64,000 nt of DNA from Wuchereria bancrofti. Taxonomy: Eukaryota > Nematoda > Chromadorea > Rhabditida > Onchocercidae. The position numbers and the translations under genes are program-made. This document shows, piece by piece, positions 40,236-54,000 of this stretch. A model generated the notes under the pieces. That model did no database searches. It saw only the letters and a list, made by a program, of their open reading frames with translations, and was not told where the DNA came from. The number at the start of each line of letters is the position of its first letter. Positions within the stretch are counted from its first letter, which is position 1. Where the stretch lies: assembly GCA_005281725.1 (NCBI GenBank), contig SSBO01000009.1, forward strand, positions 7,564,303 to 7,628,302, read 5' to 3'.

Positions 40236-41621
40236 GTAAATATGGCAAACTACTATACTACTACTACGAAAAGTTAAAAACATTCATCTAACTGAAATCA
40301 TTGAAAATGAGAAGAAGCACATCTCACGCTTTTTCCCCTCTCCTCTCCTACTCTTTCTCATCATTGTGAAAACAAAATGAGGAGTTAATTTTTCAAGAGT
40401 GTTTTCACAATTCCACTTCACCTTTGTTCTCCTAACCTTTCGCAAGTACCTATCGCCTTTTTCACATAGCATAAGTCGTATTTACTGTACTACTACCTCC
40501 ATTATGCCACTCAATGCAATCAAGTGGGAAAAATTTGCCCACTATGACAATTCCTACCTTCCTTTCCGTAAAAATTATATTCAAATTTACTTTTATTCTT
40601 ATTTCTAAGCTACACTTCCATTCCATCAACTCTTTCAAAATGCTAATAAATCTCTACGGTCGATAAAATTCGAGTTCCACTTTCTTAACAATCACATTGC
40701 CTCGAAGGCTAAAAGACATAACATTTCGATCATTCTCACTAGTCATAAATAAACAACTCGATTTTTCGAAGTTGCTACCTTACTCGACTTAACTGCCTTT
40801 GTCTCTCTCTTTGTTGATTTTAAAGATGAGTTCCAAAATTACAGCTAAATATGAAAAGTAATGCAAATAAAGTAAAGTGACGTAAACGGTGGAAGAAAAA
40901 GATGCGTAAGAAAATTAAAATCCAGAAATTATGAATGAAGAAAAAGTAATCAATGCAACAAATTACAATAAAAGCGTATTTTAATGATTGGGTAGATTAA
41001 AAAAAGTTTCAGAAATGTGAATGTTATTAAAAATTTGGACCTATTACAAGGAAGAATTTGGTTGTGGAGAAAATAACTACAAATTAAAATTTGCGTCTAA
41101 AACAAAGGATCTCGCTTACTCGCTTACAAGGATTCTAATAATCCTATTTATTGCCAAATTTTCAGAATTATGAAATCTGAAAAAGAAATAACGGATTTGC
41201 ACTTGAAAAAAGATTTCATTAAAAATACATGAGGTAAGCACACTGTTTAAGATTGATGACCGCCTGCTGTCAACAGAATATTCGTGGATTTAATCGGATA
41301 GTTCAAAGATGAATGTCAGTCACATCATATGCAATTTAAGATTCCTATATTAGTTTCCAACCTAATAAATCAAAGTTCAAAGGCTACTTCTATTGCTCAG
41401 TGGACCAAAATCAATTGTTAACTTACCCAACCAAGTCAAAATAGTGATAGACACATAATTCTAATAGGTGTACAGACATACACCTATACATATAAAAATA
41501 TATCATGCAAATCGAATGTTAGCTTTGGAGTAGATGGAATGATTATATACATAAGTGAAGGAAAGATGAAGGCCAATGGCCAATGTTGCATAGGCCAATT
41601 TATTCGACAACTCTTACTTGG

Positions 41622-42708
41622 GAAGGATAGCAGCAATGATGCATGAAGTGAGAGGAAGGAAAGGGAGGGAAGGGGAAGCGGAAGACTGAATTTGAATGAA
41701 AGAAAAGCCCTTAATTGTAAGGCCCCTTCCTACTACTAATACTGCTAAAACGGGTTCTACTACGACAACCTTTGGAAAAAAGGAGCATAATGATGACAAT
41801 ATCATTGTGCAGTAGAGCGAAAGCCACTTCCACAAAGCTCCTACAATTATTTATCACCAATCAAACTTCCATTTTCAAGCATTTTTTCGAACCAGAAAGC
41901 CGACCTGACAATTTGTCAGATGAAGAATTTCGTATTTTAAATTACTTCAAAAAAAAAAAAAAAAAGATCTGAGAGTTTCGTTTTAAAATTTAGTTTTATC
42001 TATCATTAAATATGAACTTGGCCTAAAAAAGCTAGAAAACAAGCAATGAAGCATTTGATATGTTTACAGATTACATATGCATGAATTGAATAGGTAGGTC
42101 AGGACATACGGGTTTAAGTAATGGAACTATGCATAAATTGGAGAAGGAAAGAAAGTTGAAGAACTAAACGATGACGCAAATATTTGCAGAAGTATTTTCA
42201 GCATCATTCAAGTAAATGTTGAAAAGATAAGTTGGTGAGCTTCACAAATAGTTTTAAGTTTAACAGTTTAGTTTCTTCAGAAAAAAGAAATGAAAAAATG
42301 TGAAATCCGTCAAATAAACCGAACAGCTGACAAATTTTTACAACACATCGTTAGGTTCACCTATCGGTTGAGTTTCTACCATTGTTTGATGAAAAATGTG
42401 GTAGAGATTGACAAGTCAGTCGATGTGCAAACGTTGTAGAACCATTTTGGCATGGCTGTTCTGATATGCAATACATCCAAAAAACATTGATTTATACTGT
42501 AAATTTAAAAACTGAATAATAAATGGTTACTACTTTTTCATGCTTTATTTAAAAAATCAGCCATAACTTCTTGAATAATGGGAAGTATCTGCCCGGCAAA
42601 AAGCGCATTGAATGAAGCATATTTATGTGAAATTTTAGTTACTCTTATAAAGATTATAATAATTTCAAATATTTCGTACAAGGAAGAAAAAGAAACAAAA
42701 AAAAGAAA
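41622..42708. other. No supported gene
   Basis: Short open frames only. An A homopolymer lies at 41950-41966. I see nothing else of note. Confidence 0.4.
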
Positions 42709-43402
42709 ATGATGCATCAACGAGGCAACATGAAATATTGTTGCGTTGGAAAAAAAGAATTGTTAGCAGCTTGCCGAATGTCTATAAAAAATAGCCGCCA
42801 TTATCACACCAAAACACATCCTGATCAAGATAGCATATCAAGGCATTTATCAGTATTTCCTTTCTGTAAATTGTTCTTTTTTCCCGTTTGCCTCCTTTTA
42901 CAAAACCCCGTCCATCTTCACCGGAAGAAGAACGAACAACACCTGTGCTACAGAAAATAGAAAAGATAACTGTTGATGGAACAACTTTTGAACAAAAAAG
43001 AAAAGAAAAAAAAAGTTGAGAAACCGAGGTTTTGCATGAAAATTCCTTTCAGTCATGCATGATTGCTTTTGTATGGTTAACAAGGAAAATTAAAAACCTA
43101 AATTTAAAATATCTGTAGTTTCTTTCCTTTATTTTTCAGAATGAACTTCTTCCATCTCGTTTTTTTTCTGGACTAATCAAATTTGCTAAGAAATATTTTA
43201 TCTCGATAGGTAGATGCTCCAGAATGAAACAAAACTGTGTACTCTAATCTCCTTTTAATTCAAATTTCTACTCTTTCGAACTTCACGACATATTTATATT
43301 TCCATCTCCCGTCTCCTTTATGCTTTTTTCCTAGGATATCGCTCGAAATATGTCAACATGACCACTAAACCGGATCAAAAAATTATCAAGGGAAATGGCT
43401 GA
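42709..43402 (+). CDS. Candidate three-exon gene, 93 aa, unknown
   Basis: Exons are 42709-42852, 43140-43209 and 43335-43402, 282 nt in frame from ATG to TGA. The junctions are TTATCA/GTATTT to TTTTTCAG (phase 0) and CGATAG/GTAGAT to TTTTTTCCTAG (phase 1). The N-terminus is basic and Cys-containing (MMHQRGNMKYCCVGKKELLA), and the second exon is hydrophobic and basic (LPSRFFSGLIKFAKKYFISI). A mitochondrial or membrane-associated peptide is conceivable. The two introns (287 and 125 nt) are of normal nematode size. I recognise no family, and AT-rich DNA can produce such chains by chance. Confidence 0.3.
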
Positions 43403-46400
43403 TAACTGGCTAACAACTACGACAGGCATCTGATAAAAGACTGTGTAAGTAATCAATAAAAAAAGTATTTGCAATTAATAATTGTAAGTAATTGTTGCAC
43501 GGTTAACAAGCAACTAATATTAACTTCGTAGTATTAACTTCTTGAACTTCATGCGTTTTAACTAATTGAGACAAAAAACAATTTAGAAAAATTTTGGAAA
43601 AATGTTTTCACTTTTTAATTCTTTATAAATTAAATTTTTATGCATTTGAAATTTGAAGGTCGAAAACCAAATTTAAACATTAAGAGAGTTTTGGCTGCCA
43701 AAAGATACAAACTTGAGAAAACGGTAAGCCATAAGAATATGACGCAGCAATTAATTTCAACAAAGTGATATACTGCTTCAGCAAAACGATTTTGTTAGGT
43801 TGCCGTAAAATTCTAACCTAAAAATTTGAAATCGAAAAACTTAAGTGATCAGTGAAGTCAAAACAGTATCTAGTAATTATATTAGCAACATATAAATACA
43901 AGAAATTAGTTGAATCGATTGAATTTCTATCAGATTTGTTGTTGCATCAGTCCTTCCAAATAATCGGTCTAACCTGCAAAATTATGAAGTAGAAAAAGTA
44001 GATAACTATAATGTGAGATTGTTGTGGATGCTGAACATTGAAATCAGCATTTATAAATCAAAGAGAGGAGCGCTGTAGGACGCCCTTGAAAATATGTCAT
44101 TACCGACACTCACTTCCCGATCAAATTGTCCTACCTCCTCCTCAAACCCACCCCTTCGTCCTTTTAAACATGTATTAAATGGGTATAACTGAATATATGA
44201 ATCCTGATAAATGTCAATCTATGTAAATGTATGATTCGCATGGCATTCTGTGCAATTAAATTAAATCAAAAAAAAAATTTTAATTTCTTAATCAAGAATT
44301 ATGGAGGATAATATAGTTGCGATGGTATTTTAAAGTACTATATTTCTTTCCGTATCTCACGAATATTTCAAAAATTACAATGATACTTGATGATTGTTAG
44401 TTTCCAACATAATATGCTCCAACCCTATTTCAGCAATATATCTTAATAACTAGTTGTCTTAAAACATCCGAGCAATGGCCTATAAACTAGCCGAATCACT
44501 TCTCTCATCCATTAGTTAAATTAAGTCGTTAGCAGCAAATTTAAACTGCCGGAAAAGAAGGAAAACATAAAATTTTAGTACTCAGAAAATTAAAGTATTC
44601 TAAATGTCAATGAAATTTGAATAAGACTGCTGAATCCTAATAATTTTTCTCTTTAAAATTTGACATATCAACTAAACTTATCATCACCACATGAATGAAC
44701 TACTTAGATATTAGCTGTAAAAAAAGTATTGTAGGACAGATTATTCGTCAAATGGATAATCATAGTTATCTAAGTATCACGAAAATAGCTTTTTTCTGGG
44801 TCATCTTGAAATGCCACAATAAAAAGAACAACAAATCCCTTTTGCATGTTCAAAAAAGTAAACGAAAAAAGTAATAAAATAGCATACAGATGAGACATAT
44901 GCATAAGAAACCGATATATACACAATTACCGGAATACTCGTACTTATCAGACACCAAATACTAACTGATCGCTATGTTGACAGAGCAAATAAATAATCAT
45001 ATATTTTAATTTGTCCAAGACTAAACTATATCAATATATCTATAACCATTATAATTTGATACAAAATGTTAATGATAACTATAAGTGAAAATCATGTCGT
45101 TATCAAAAGAAGGAACAATTAAGCGGTCTCAAAGAAAGCATTTTTTTAGCTAAAAGAGAATAAAATTTAAAGCAAAAACACAACAAAAAGCACAATCATC
45201 GTACACATCAACCCATCCCTTCTATCATTTCTTCCTCCTATCGTTACGGAATATCTCTCTCTCTCTCTTTCAAAAACTCTTCCATTCCCACTTGTTTTTT
45301 CCTGTTACACCCAAACAACACGCATACAATTGAATTCATCATTATTCATCGGTTTTTGATGTCTTATTTTGTAGAAGACTTTTTCTTTTTATTCCAAAAA
45401 AAAGCGCAAAAAATAATGATCAGTTTGATTAGTGCTGTTAATTTTTCCTTTCAAAATTTCCATAAGAATCCGAAGCTGTTTTTATCTACCTCTCATAATT
45501 AGAATGCGCGGTAACAGGCAATGATGAACCTGTGAATACCAGATTTTGCATCAGTGAAGACCACTCTTATAAACTAACAACTAAATCTTTACTGCAGCTA
45601 TGACAATATGATAAAAACATATCAGGATCAGGTAAGAATAAAAATTCATACCTTCATGTTCCATTCCTCTATTCTCTTCCAACATTCAAGGACATTCAAC
45701 ACAATGTAATAGAACGTCGAAAAGAAGATTGATTCTTGAATGATTAAAGAAATATTTTCTGAAAAATGAAATACTTGAAATTTTGAAAATGGCAAAAAAA
45801 AGGTATTAAAATTTGAAAATCTGTCTGATAAATAACACACTAGTTTTTTTCTAAGTTTTGCAATTCCGATAAATTCGCAAGAGAAACAAAAATTGGTACT
45901 TCAAACTTACCTTTTTTTTCCTCATAAAATTATCCAAAAATTTATATTTCATCTTTCGCACTCAACAGTTAAATTATATTTAGGAGTTATCCCTTTCTTC
46001 CTTTCATCAATGCTAGCTTCAAGCAAACAATGAACAACATCTGGTATAATGATAATATTTCTATAAAATAAAAAAATCTCGTAACTGATCAATTATGCAT
46101 ATGAAAATATTATTTTATAATAAACTTTCTCTCACCTTTTTCTCTTCTTTTATTTTCTTGTTAATTGCTTTCTTCTTGCTTTCATTCTATAATAATATTC
46201 GTTTTATTATATATCTTTATCCGTTCCTGATAGATCTACAACGGATATATCATGGATGTCAACAATAAGCAAAACATAAATTAGCAGTAAGTTATACATC
46301 GAAAACAATTGGTGAAGCAGTGCTGCACATTTACCAATCCTCCACTGTTCACTTTTTGCCTTATTTCTGAAGTGTCGTCAATTTTCCTTCAACCAATCTA

Positions 46401-48363
46401 TTGCTTTATTCAGGTAAGAAATTCTGTTTATTGAAAATTTTAATTTAAAAAGACTATATAAAACATGTCAAAGCTATATTCTCTGTATACAGTATTAACA
46501 ACACTTCACCTGCTAAATATTTATTAGTTTATACACTATATCAAAGTTCCAGCTCAACTAGTGCTTGAATGCTAGATTACTTAGGTAAATGTATGAATGC
46601 ATTAAATATGCAAAACTGAAACGAACACTGAATAGTTGAGTGAATTAGAAAATGAAGCAAAGCTTCTGAAACAGAGATACTACTGCAGCAGAGCAATAGA
46701 AACAATAAAAAAGCAAAGATGACAGGTTACTGCAATATCATGACGATTGGCACAGGTACATACACCCTCATGGATGTTTATATCATTTGATTTAGAGCAG
46801 TTTTAACCCAATTCAGTTTATGAAAACGACGTTGACAGTTGTAAAAGTACCCAGAATGAAAGAATGACAAATAAACGGTCTTTCTGTTTAAGTATTACTG
46901 CCACCACTAAAACCATATCACCACAACCAGCAATAGAAGCAGCAGCTCATCACACTATCTTTGCTCCAATAACAGCAACAACTATAGAAATCAAAATTTG
47001 CTTGTTTGGTTGCTTAACAAAGTGCAATGAAAAATAAATCACATAGCTGTTTACTAGTGTCAAAGTCAGGCAGCATAATACAAACATCAGTGAAATAGCA
47101 TTTCTCGGATTAAAATTCTACTTGGTATTATTTTTAGCGACAGCTTTCGAATTGATGAATTTGAAGAAAGCAGTATATATACACTGCTTTCGAGTCACAA
47201 AAAAAGAAGGTAAATAAGCAAATCAAGGGATTTCAGTGGGTGCATTAATGATCGACTAATTTCTGTCAAATGTTAAGCATAAAAAAATAATTGCAAATTC
47301 AACTGTTTCCATTCATTAATTTCGTTATGATTATAAAGTAAACGCATACAATGCATCCACAGACACACAGAGTACACCCATAAATACCTTCGACGACTGA
47401 TTCCTGCAATTTGATGTGACAGGAAAACCATTCACCGAGGGTTGATTAATAAGTGGAAGAAAAACTTTTTTGGAGAAAAAAGTTCTTTTTTTACTAAGGT
47501 TTCCATAAATTAGAAGACATTCTTGGAAATATCACTACAATAACACGATAATACCTATAATAATAGTAAATGCAAACAAGATGAATGAGGTTGAAACTAT
47601 TATCTGAGATTCTCATTTAAATATAGAATTCGGGTGGAAGATTTTGGAACATAGTCTCAAAATATAAATGATGCCTTGAATACCACTTTTTTTTAAATGT
47701 TATTTTATGTAACCTATTCTTTACAGTATATGCTTGATCAAGATTTGAATAAACAAATGATTTCACTGGTCTAGAACGATTATTATGCTACTTAGAAGAT
47801 TTATAAGCATTAACCAATGATAATGGCTGTATAATAAATGACACTCTGGTAACTGAAAACTAAAGCAACAAGAAGTAATAAGAAAATAAGAGAAAAGATT
47901 TGTAGTTAGCAGACTAGGAATAAGCTTAATCGACAGAAACTATCAAAATTTATGTGGCATAGTGTGGCAAAATATCCAAAGGAGCATCCAAAAAGAGCTT
48001 TTTTCCAAATCAATTTACTTATTGAATGAAAATATATGCAAATAAAATTATCTCAATTAAAAAAAAAAGTTATTAAAAAGGATAGGTACGAGAAGTGAAT
48101 TTCATTTAAAATGAGTAGAAAACGCTAAAAGTCATCTAAAAAACATTTACAAAAGATAAATTAACCTAAAAACAGTTCAAATAAACGAATTTCTATTGTA
48201 TAAATATACAAATTCATGAAATGCATGAGGAAAAATTCAAAAATTAAGTATCTTTTTTCCTCGAATGCAAGTCAAAATTAGAAAAAAAGTTAGCAAAACA
48301 CACCCCAGAAACCTTCCTCCAAAATATTTCGTTCAATCTCAGCTATTGCCAACTCTAGCATCT
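43403..48363. other. Gene-poor intergenic DNA
   Basis: AT-rich sequence with short open frames only. One acceptor-led frame near 44080-44190 (DALENMSLPTLTSRSNCPTS) is open for about 35 codons but has no partner exon. I see no transposon termini or structural RNA. Confidence 0.45.
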
Positions 48364-48552
48364 CTAACACTGACATTCGTGTAACAGAGAAGCTATACAA
48401 GTAAACATCTGGCCATCAGCCAATTTCCCACACCGCTGGCGTTGTGCCAACAAAGCGGGGAATCCCCTGTATCCTTCCCTTGCCAACAAGAAAACACCAA
48501 CAGCTGTCAACGATAAATTGATCTGCAGGATAACTACAAGGGTACGGTACAT
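48364..48552 (-). CDS. Candidate secreted cysteine-containing peptide, 62 aa, single exon
   Basis: From ATG at 48550-48552 to TAG at 48364-48366. Residues 1-24 look like a signal peptide (MYRTLVVILQINLSLTAVGV, then FLLA). The mature part (REGYRGFPALLAQRQRCGKL, then ADGQMFTCIASLLHECQC) carries four cysteines. Local G+C is visibly higher than the AT-rich flanks, as in the confirmed exons. There is no recognised family. A plus-strand reading through the same block is broken by stops. Alternatives are a 5' exon of a longer gene or a chance frame. Confidence 0.4.
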   Translation of the reverse strand: MYRTLVVILQINLSLTAVGVFLLAREGYRGFPALLAQRQRCGKLADGQMFTCIASLLHECQC

Positions 48553-50689
48553 AAGGCGCAAAATTCAAATTGATGGAAATTTGAAAGCCGAGCCTTACAA
48601 GCGAACCACCTTATGATATGCCTACATTTGACAACAAAATTTTGCAGCTTCCCTTCTTCAACGCTATTTTGAAGGATATGCGCAAAACGCTTTATTATAC
48701 TTTCCCGGGAAATACTATTTCTCCTGAACTCACTCGACGCACAAAAAAAGAACCCATCCATGCACGCGACTCACTCGACGGCATATAATACTAACATCAG
48801 GAAGATTACACGTTAGCCGATATCTTCAATTAATTAAGCTGTTCACTATCTTTAATTGTTTCAGTTGGGAAACATTCGACAATTCGGCGAAAAATGGCGA
48901 TTACGTAACAAAAATACCTCGGGCAATCAATTTATCATTTCGTTTCGTCTTACCTACTTGAACGGCATATAATAATTTGTAATATGCTTGAATGGCCAAA
49001 CAGATTACAAATTAAATGCTACGTTTGAATTACCCATTTAAGATAAAAATTATAAACAGTATTTCCATACTGGTAAAATGCCACTATAAAATCTTAACCG
49101 CAAAGAATAAGACTGGAGAAAGAGTAATGACGGTAATAAGTAATAATAATAACAACAATAATAATAATGATAATGACAACAAATTGTGAAATACTGGACC
49201 CATTTCTTTATTGATTTCTTCTGAGCAAAATAACAAACAGAAGTTTATGAGCATTAATTGTTTATAAAAAAGTGCAAGAAAAGAAACAACATGAAACAAA
49301 TGGAAACAGATTTTTATCTTGAAATAATTTTAGCTAAATTAACAAATAAATAAATAAATAAACTTACGTAAGAGATCGCACTCCAAAAATAATCCCAACT
49401 GAATAACTTATTCATAATCTTCAAGATCTAAAAACTTTCAAAAGTATGAGAACAAATTAAGATATTACAAGTTTCAAAAAAAAGATAACAAGCATGTTTC
49501 ACGAGATCATTATGTACCCCACATTTGCACATCAGGTATTAGTAAGATATTTAAGGCCGCAGATATTTTAAAACTTATCGATCAATTTTTAGTGTATTAT
49601 AGAAGTAATGTACTTACGATTGATGTACAGTTGAAGTGTCACTCTCTCAAACTGATTTCATTCATTACAAGACACAATATTGACCTAAACAACTTCAATA
49701 TGAAACAGTAAGATTTACCCCACCATTAGTAGCAATCTTTTATCAATAGAAAATTAAACGAGATCATCAACAAATTAGTTTCTATCGATTTTAATTAGCA
49801 TCTAGAATTATCACAAGTATTTCAATTTCATGAAAAACATAAGGAACAGAATTGTTCAAAGGGTTATTTTTTGATGGCTAATCGTTCGAATTAACTCACA
49901 GTAAGTGAACAGAAATTAGCTTATATAACAATGTCCATCTTAAGTGTTAAGCAAAACCTAATGCATTTTGGAAAGCTTACTAAATTCTCAAACTCTTAAA
50001 TTTTAAAGAAACATATATTGAAGAATGCATGGATTACCTAATCTCAACTTCTTTTATTTTTGATATTTGATACTATTAGTATATAAACAATTAGTAAAAA
50101 TTAATAGGAATGTTTGCCTATCCAATAATTTAAAGCATGGGAAGCTTTCTTTTTTTATTAGATTTTGACCGTTATTTACCCTAAAATTCATGAACGGATA
50201 TTTGCAGTGATTATCAGTTTGATCTCATTATTCAAATTCTACTTCTATGCACAACCCAACATCTCTGTACAACATTAGGTATGTTAAGGATTACTACTAC
50301 AAGAAAGTCAACGTTGTTAGGCGGAAACCTATCATATCTCAACAACAGCTATCCATAATTTTTTACTTTCTTTTTTCATTCTCAATTCACAGTGAGTACT
50401 GTCTACTGAATAACGATTCCAGTAGTTTGTTCATCTACTCCAACTGATGAAAGAAATTATTAAGTGTTTCAATGGTTTGAATTACATTCGCATAATATAT
50501 GCATTTGACTAAATTTCGTCGTTCTTTAAAGGTTGCCACTTTCATATGCATTAAGATGAAAATTCAATGGAAAAGGAAAAATTTTCTGGCAACTAAGATT
50601 ATTTTGTGTCATTTAATATGTCAAAAACTTTTTTCAGTGCAGCAAAAATTACAGAAGACTGAAAATGTCATCTATTTAATGTTGCAATT
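48553..50689. other. No supported gene
   Basis: Immediately upstream of the candidate peptide, a minus-strand frame at 48534-48761 (75 codons) is also open and G+C-richer than background. It could be part of the same locus in another frame. The rest is AT-rich with an AAT-type microsatellite at about 49138-49175. Confidence 0.4.
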
Positions 50690-51034
50690 TTGAAAGTAGT
50701 ACCACTCATAGCAATAACATTCATAGAAATACAAACAAATAACACAGTTGCAGTAAACATCGACAACCTCACAAAAGTGAAGGCGTCCAAAAAAGGTGAA
50801 AAAACAAACCAACAAATTTACGCAATTCAATCGTTCGCTGAAATTCTAACAGTTGTTTATGTTGTCATCGCAACAATCCTTTATCTTTTTCTCGTTCATG
50901 GAAAAGTGAAGACAGAACAAGACAAAAGTACTGCCGAAATGGAAGATAATGTTATCATACAGCTTGTTACATTTACGTGGATCAATTCACAAAAGACTGG
51001 AAGAAAAAAAAAATCTGTGTTTTATTTTTTGTGA
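50690..51034 (+). CDS. Doubtful open frame with one membrane segment
   Basis: 114 codons from a TTG to TGA, including one strongly hydrophobic stretch (EILTVVYVVIATILYLFLVH). There is no ATG start or convincing splice site. In DNA this AT-rich a frame of this length is expected about once by chance in such a window, so I list it only as a possibility. Confidence 0.12.
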   Translation: MKVVPLIAITFIEIQTNNTVAVNIDNLTKVKASKKGEKTNQQIYAIQSFAEILTVVYVVIATILYLFLVHGKVKTEQDKSTAEMEDNVIIQLVTFTWINSQKTGRKKKSVFYFL

Positions 51035-54000
51035 CTTAGTATCGGCAAATGGCGGCAACGCAAACTGTGCATAATATCGTACATGAACCTAAAATTCCTC
51101 GCTTATTATACTTTCTAACAACTGGTATCCGAACAGTTTACAAATTTTTAACATAACTAGTCAAACAGATAAGTAAGCAGTTTATCAAGTAAATCGATAA
51201 TATACTCACTCAACCAACAATTAAAATTGCTATTTAACGTAGAAAGAAATTCCTGAAAAACTGCATTTTAGCAATCAGTAATTACCATATATTAAAGTAA
51301 CGTAGAACAATATTCAACTAGTAATTATGCAGAAAATCTAGTCGCTGCTTGTTCTAATAAGAATGCATTCGGTGATACTCCACGAAATTTCATTACATAA
51401 AGACCTGATTTACTAGAATATAACATTTCCCGGATGAATAAAGAAAGTGTTTTACAACACTGTTAGCATATTTATTCATATCATAAGTATGTTAATTACT
51501 AGTAATTCGATTCACAAACATGACAGGGAATGAGAAATATAACCTGCATTTGTTTACGCCCTTGTATGTGCCCAGTTTAATCTCTAACAGATTACGAAAT
51601 ATTTGACATGCTACAAAAATTTCCATTCTAGCAGCAACCCAAAACAAGAAAAAATGTGAACTTTTGTTTATCTTCAGCTATTTTATCACTTAATAGCTAA
51701 CACAACAATACGACATCAAATAACTGATGCGTTCAAAAGAAAAAAAAAATTGGCTATTTGGCTACTTCGCCTCATATTTTTTGGGATTAGCTGGAATAAT
51801 TTACTCCTTAAAAGTAATCCTCAAGATATATGTGAACTGCCAGTAAAATCCATTAACGAATGAACTTAATACTGAATTTCCATGATTTGTGTCAGTGAAA
51901 ACAAGAATCATTAAAATAAACGACATACTTGAACGTCACAAATTTCTCGACTTATCATAGCTTCCTTCTTTTTCTTTTACACATATTCATTGTCTACTTG
52001 AAGATTATGATAATGCTTATGTCAGGTTCACCGCCAGCGATCCTCTGAAAGTGATAAAAAATTTTCTAAACGAGAAGACGAATTTATCAACCGCTTTCGA
52101 TGAACGATGGCGACGACAATAACAATAGTAATAGCGAAAACAATAACAATAATAAAAAAGTAATAAATAATAATAAACAATAAATAATGACAAATAATAA
52201 TAATTAAATAAATAATAATAATGATAATAAATAAATAACAGTAATAATGGTAGTAGTTCCCTTTCTTCTCTCTTTTAATATTATCAGACATAGTCACAGA
52301 GTCTATTATTATATGATATTGGCTACTGAAAATGATAATAGAAGCTTGGATTTTTGCATCATCAACTCAAGGCAAACAAAGTCATAGACCTTTTGTCTAC
52401 ATGAATTAATGCCAAAGCTGAGAATGAAACCCCTGTGGAGTAGTGTGTCAGCTGTTTCTGAATCTATTTTCAGTATACATAAACATAAACAAATGGCAGG
52501 TAACGTTTCTCAATCCCTCTCATATTTACTATCGATTCATTCAATATATAATCTCGAAAACTATTCCCACCCCAGGGATTCATTCAATATATAATCTCGA
52601 AAACTATTCCACCCCAGGATATACATGAAAGCCTTTAAATATCCCAATTCGACAATACTCCCTCTAAATCAATCTGTGTCAGCAATAAACTTAGTACATA
52701 ACGATTAAAAGATTTCGAGCTGAAATCAACTCAAAACTGTATTGATATATCAACTTGCCTTTTGAATCACATTAGAAATGCGTTGAAATATCCCAACCAC
52801 TCACTCACTATTATTTGTAATTTTAAAGGTTTCTGTTATCTGTGCAAGTGATGGAAAATATCATTTCCATCTCATTTTCACTCATATCAATGAAAAAGTT
52901 CTCCAGACATAGGTGATATGGTATGTTCAAGTCATTTTGCGCAATTCGATCCAGTGTCGTTGTCCTTTTGGTTCTTTTAAGAACTGCTAAACAAATGTGC
53001 GATTTTCATTTAAAACAAAATAAAATGCCGGCATATTTCCAACTAAAAATAATGAAATGTTACAGGAAAAAACGATTTAAAAGAAACCATTTTAAAGTGT
53101 ATACTGAAAACTATTGAAAGTAACGACATTATCACAATCATTATCGGTAGATGTCATATTAGCGTACAAAAATTGAAAGAAAAATGGTGAAGCAGAAAAA
53201 AAGAAAGCCAGTTCGGAGACAAAATCGAACAAAGATGCCAGTTAACTTCATCCCTTTTCCACTCCCCACGTACCGACCCATTCTACTGTGCATCACTTAT
53301 CACCATCATCATCATCATCATCATCCTTGTCATTCTCACCATCTACATGATTAAAGGTGAAATATTCGCATGCTACATTTACGACCATATCAGAGCGTTT
53401 AAATTGGTTGATTTTGGGAAAAATTTTCCTCAAAATCGAAAATTTTACGGAACAAATCATCAAAATGTAACTTCTTGAAATAGTCAAACTAATGGTTTGA
53501 TTGATATACAATTTTCTTTATTTAAACACGCTCTCCGTTAAAAGCCCTTGTAAAAAATAGAAGGTTTAACGACCGATCAAAAAGAGAAGGAAATGCCTAC
53601 CCGATATTTTAAAAGCAGAAGAGCAGGAAAGAGAAAAGGCCTTTGTTATTATGAAGTAACACTTCTCTCCGACCATTCAATATCCATTCCCTGTATCTGG
53701 CAAAAAAGCACTGAAAAGCTTTTCATTTTCAAAATGAGCTTAACAAGTTCTTCCATAATTAATGAACGCATTCGCTTTTTTATCTTTATCTTTAGAAGCA
53801 GTGAAAATTTTTCTTTCGCAGATAACACCGGTAACTGAACAACAAAAGCAATCCACAATGCGACTACATAACCTAATGTGCTATTCAGTCAAATACTCTG
53901 ATAATAAGCTGCCTTGAAAATATTAAATCAATGAAGTAAACGGTTTCAATAGATGAAGAAGTGAACGTCTCTGATCAGTTAATTTAATTCATAAAAATTT

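Noticed and set aside
52028..52297. 89-codon Ile/Tyr-rich minus-strand frame
   Set aside because: It is read through an AAT-type microsatellite.
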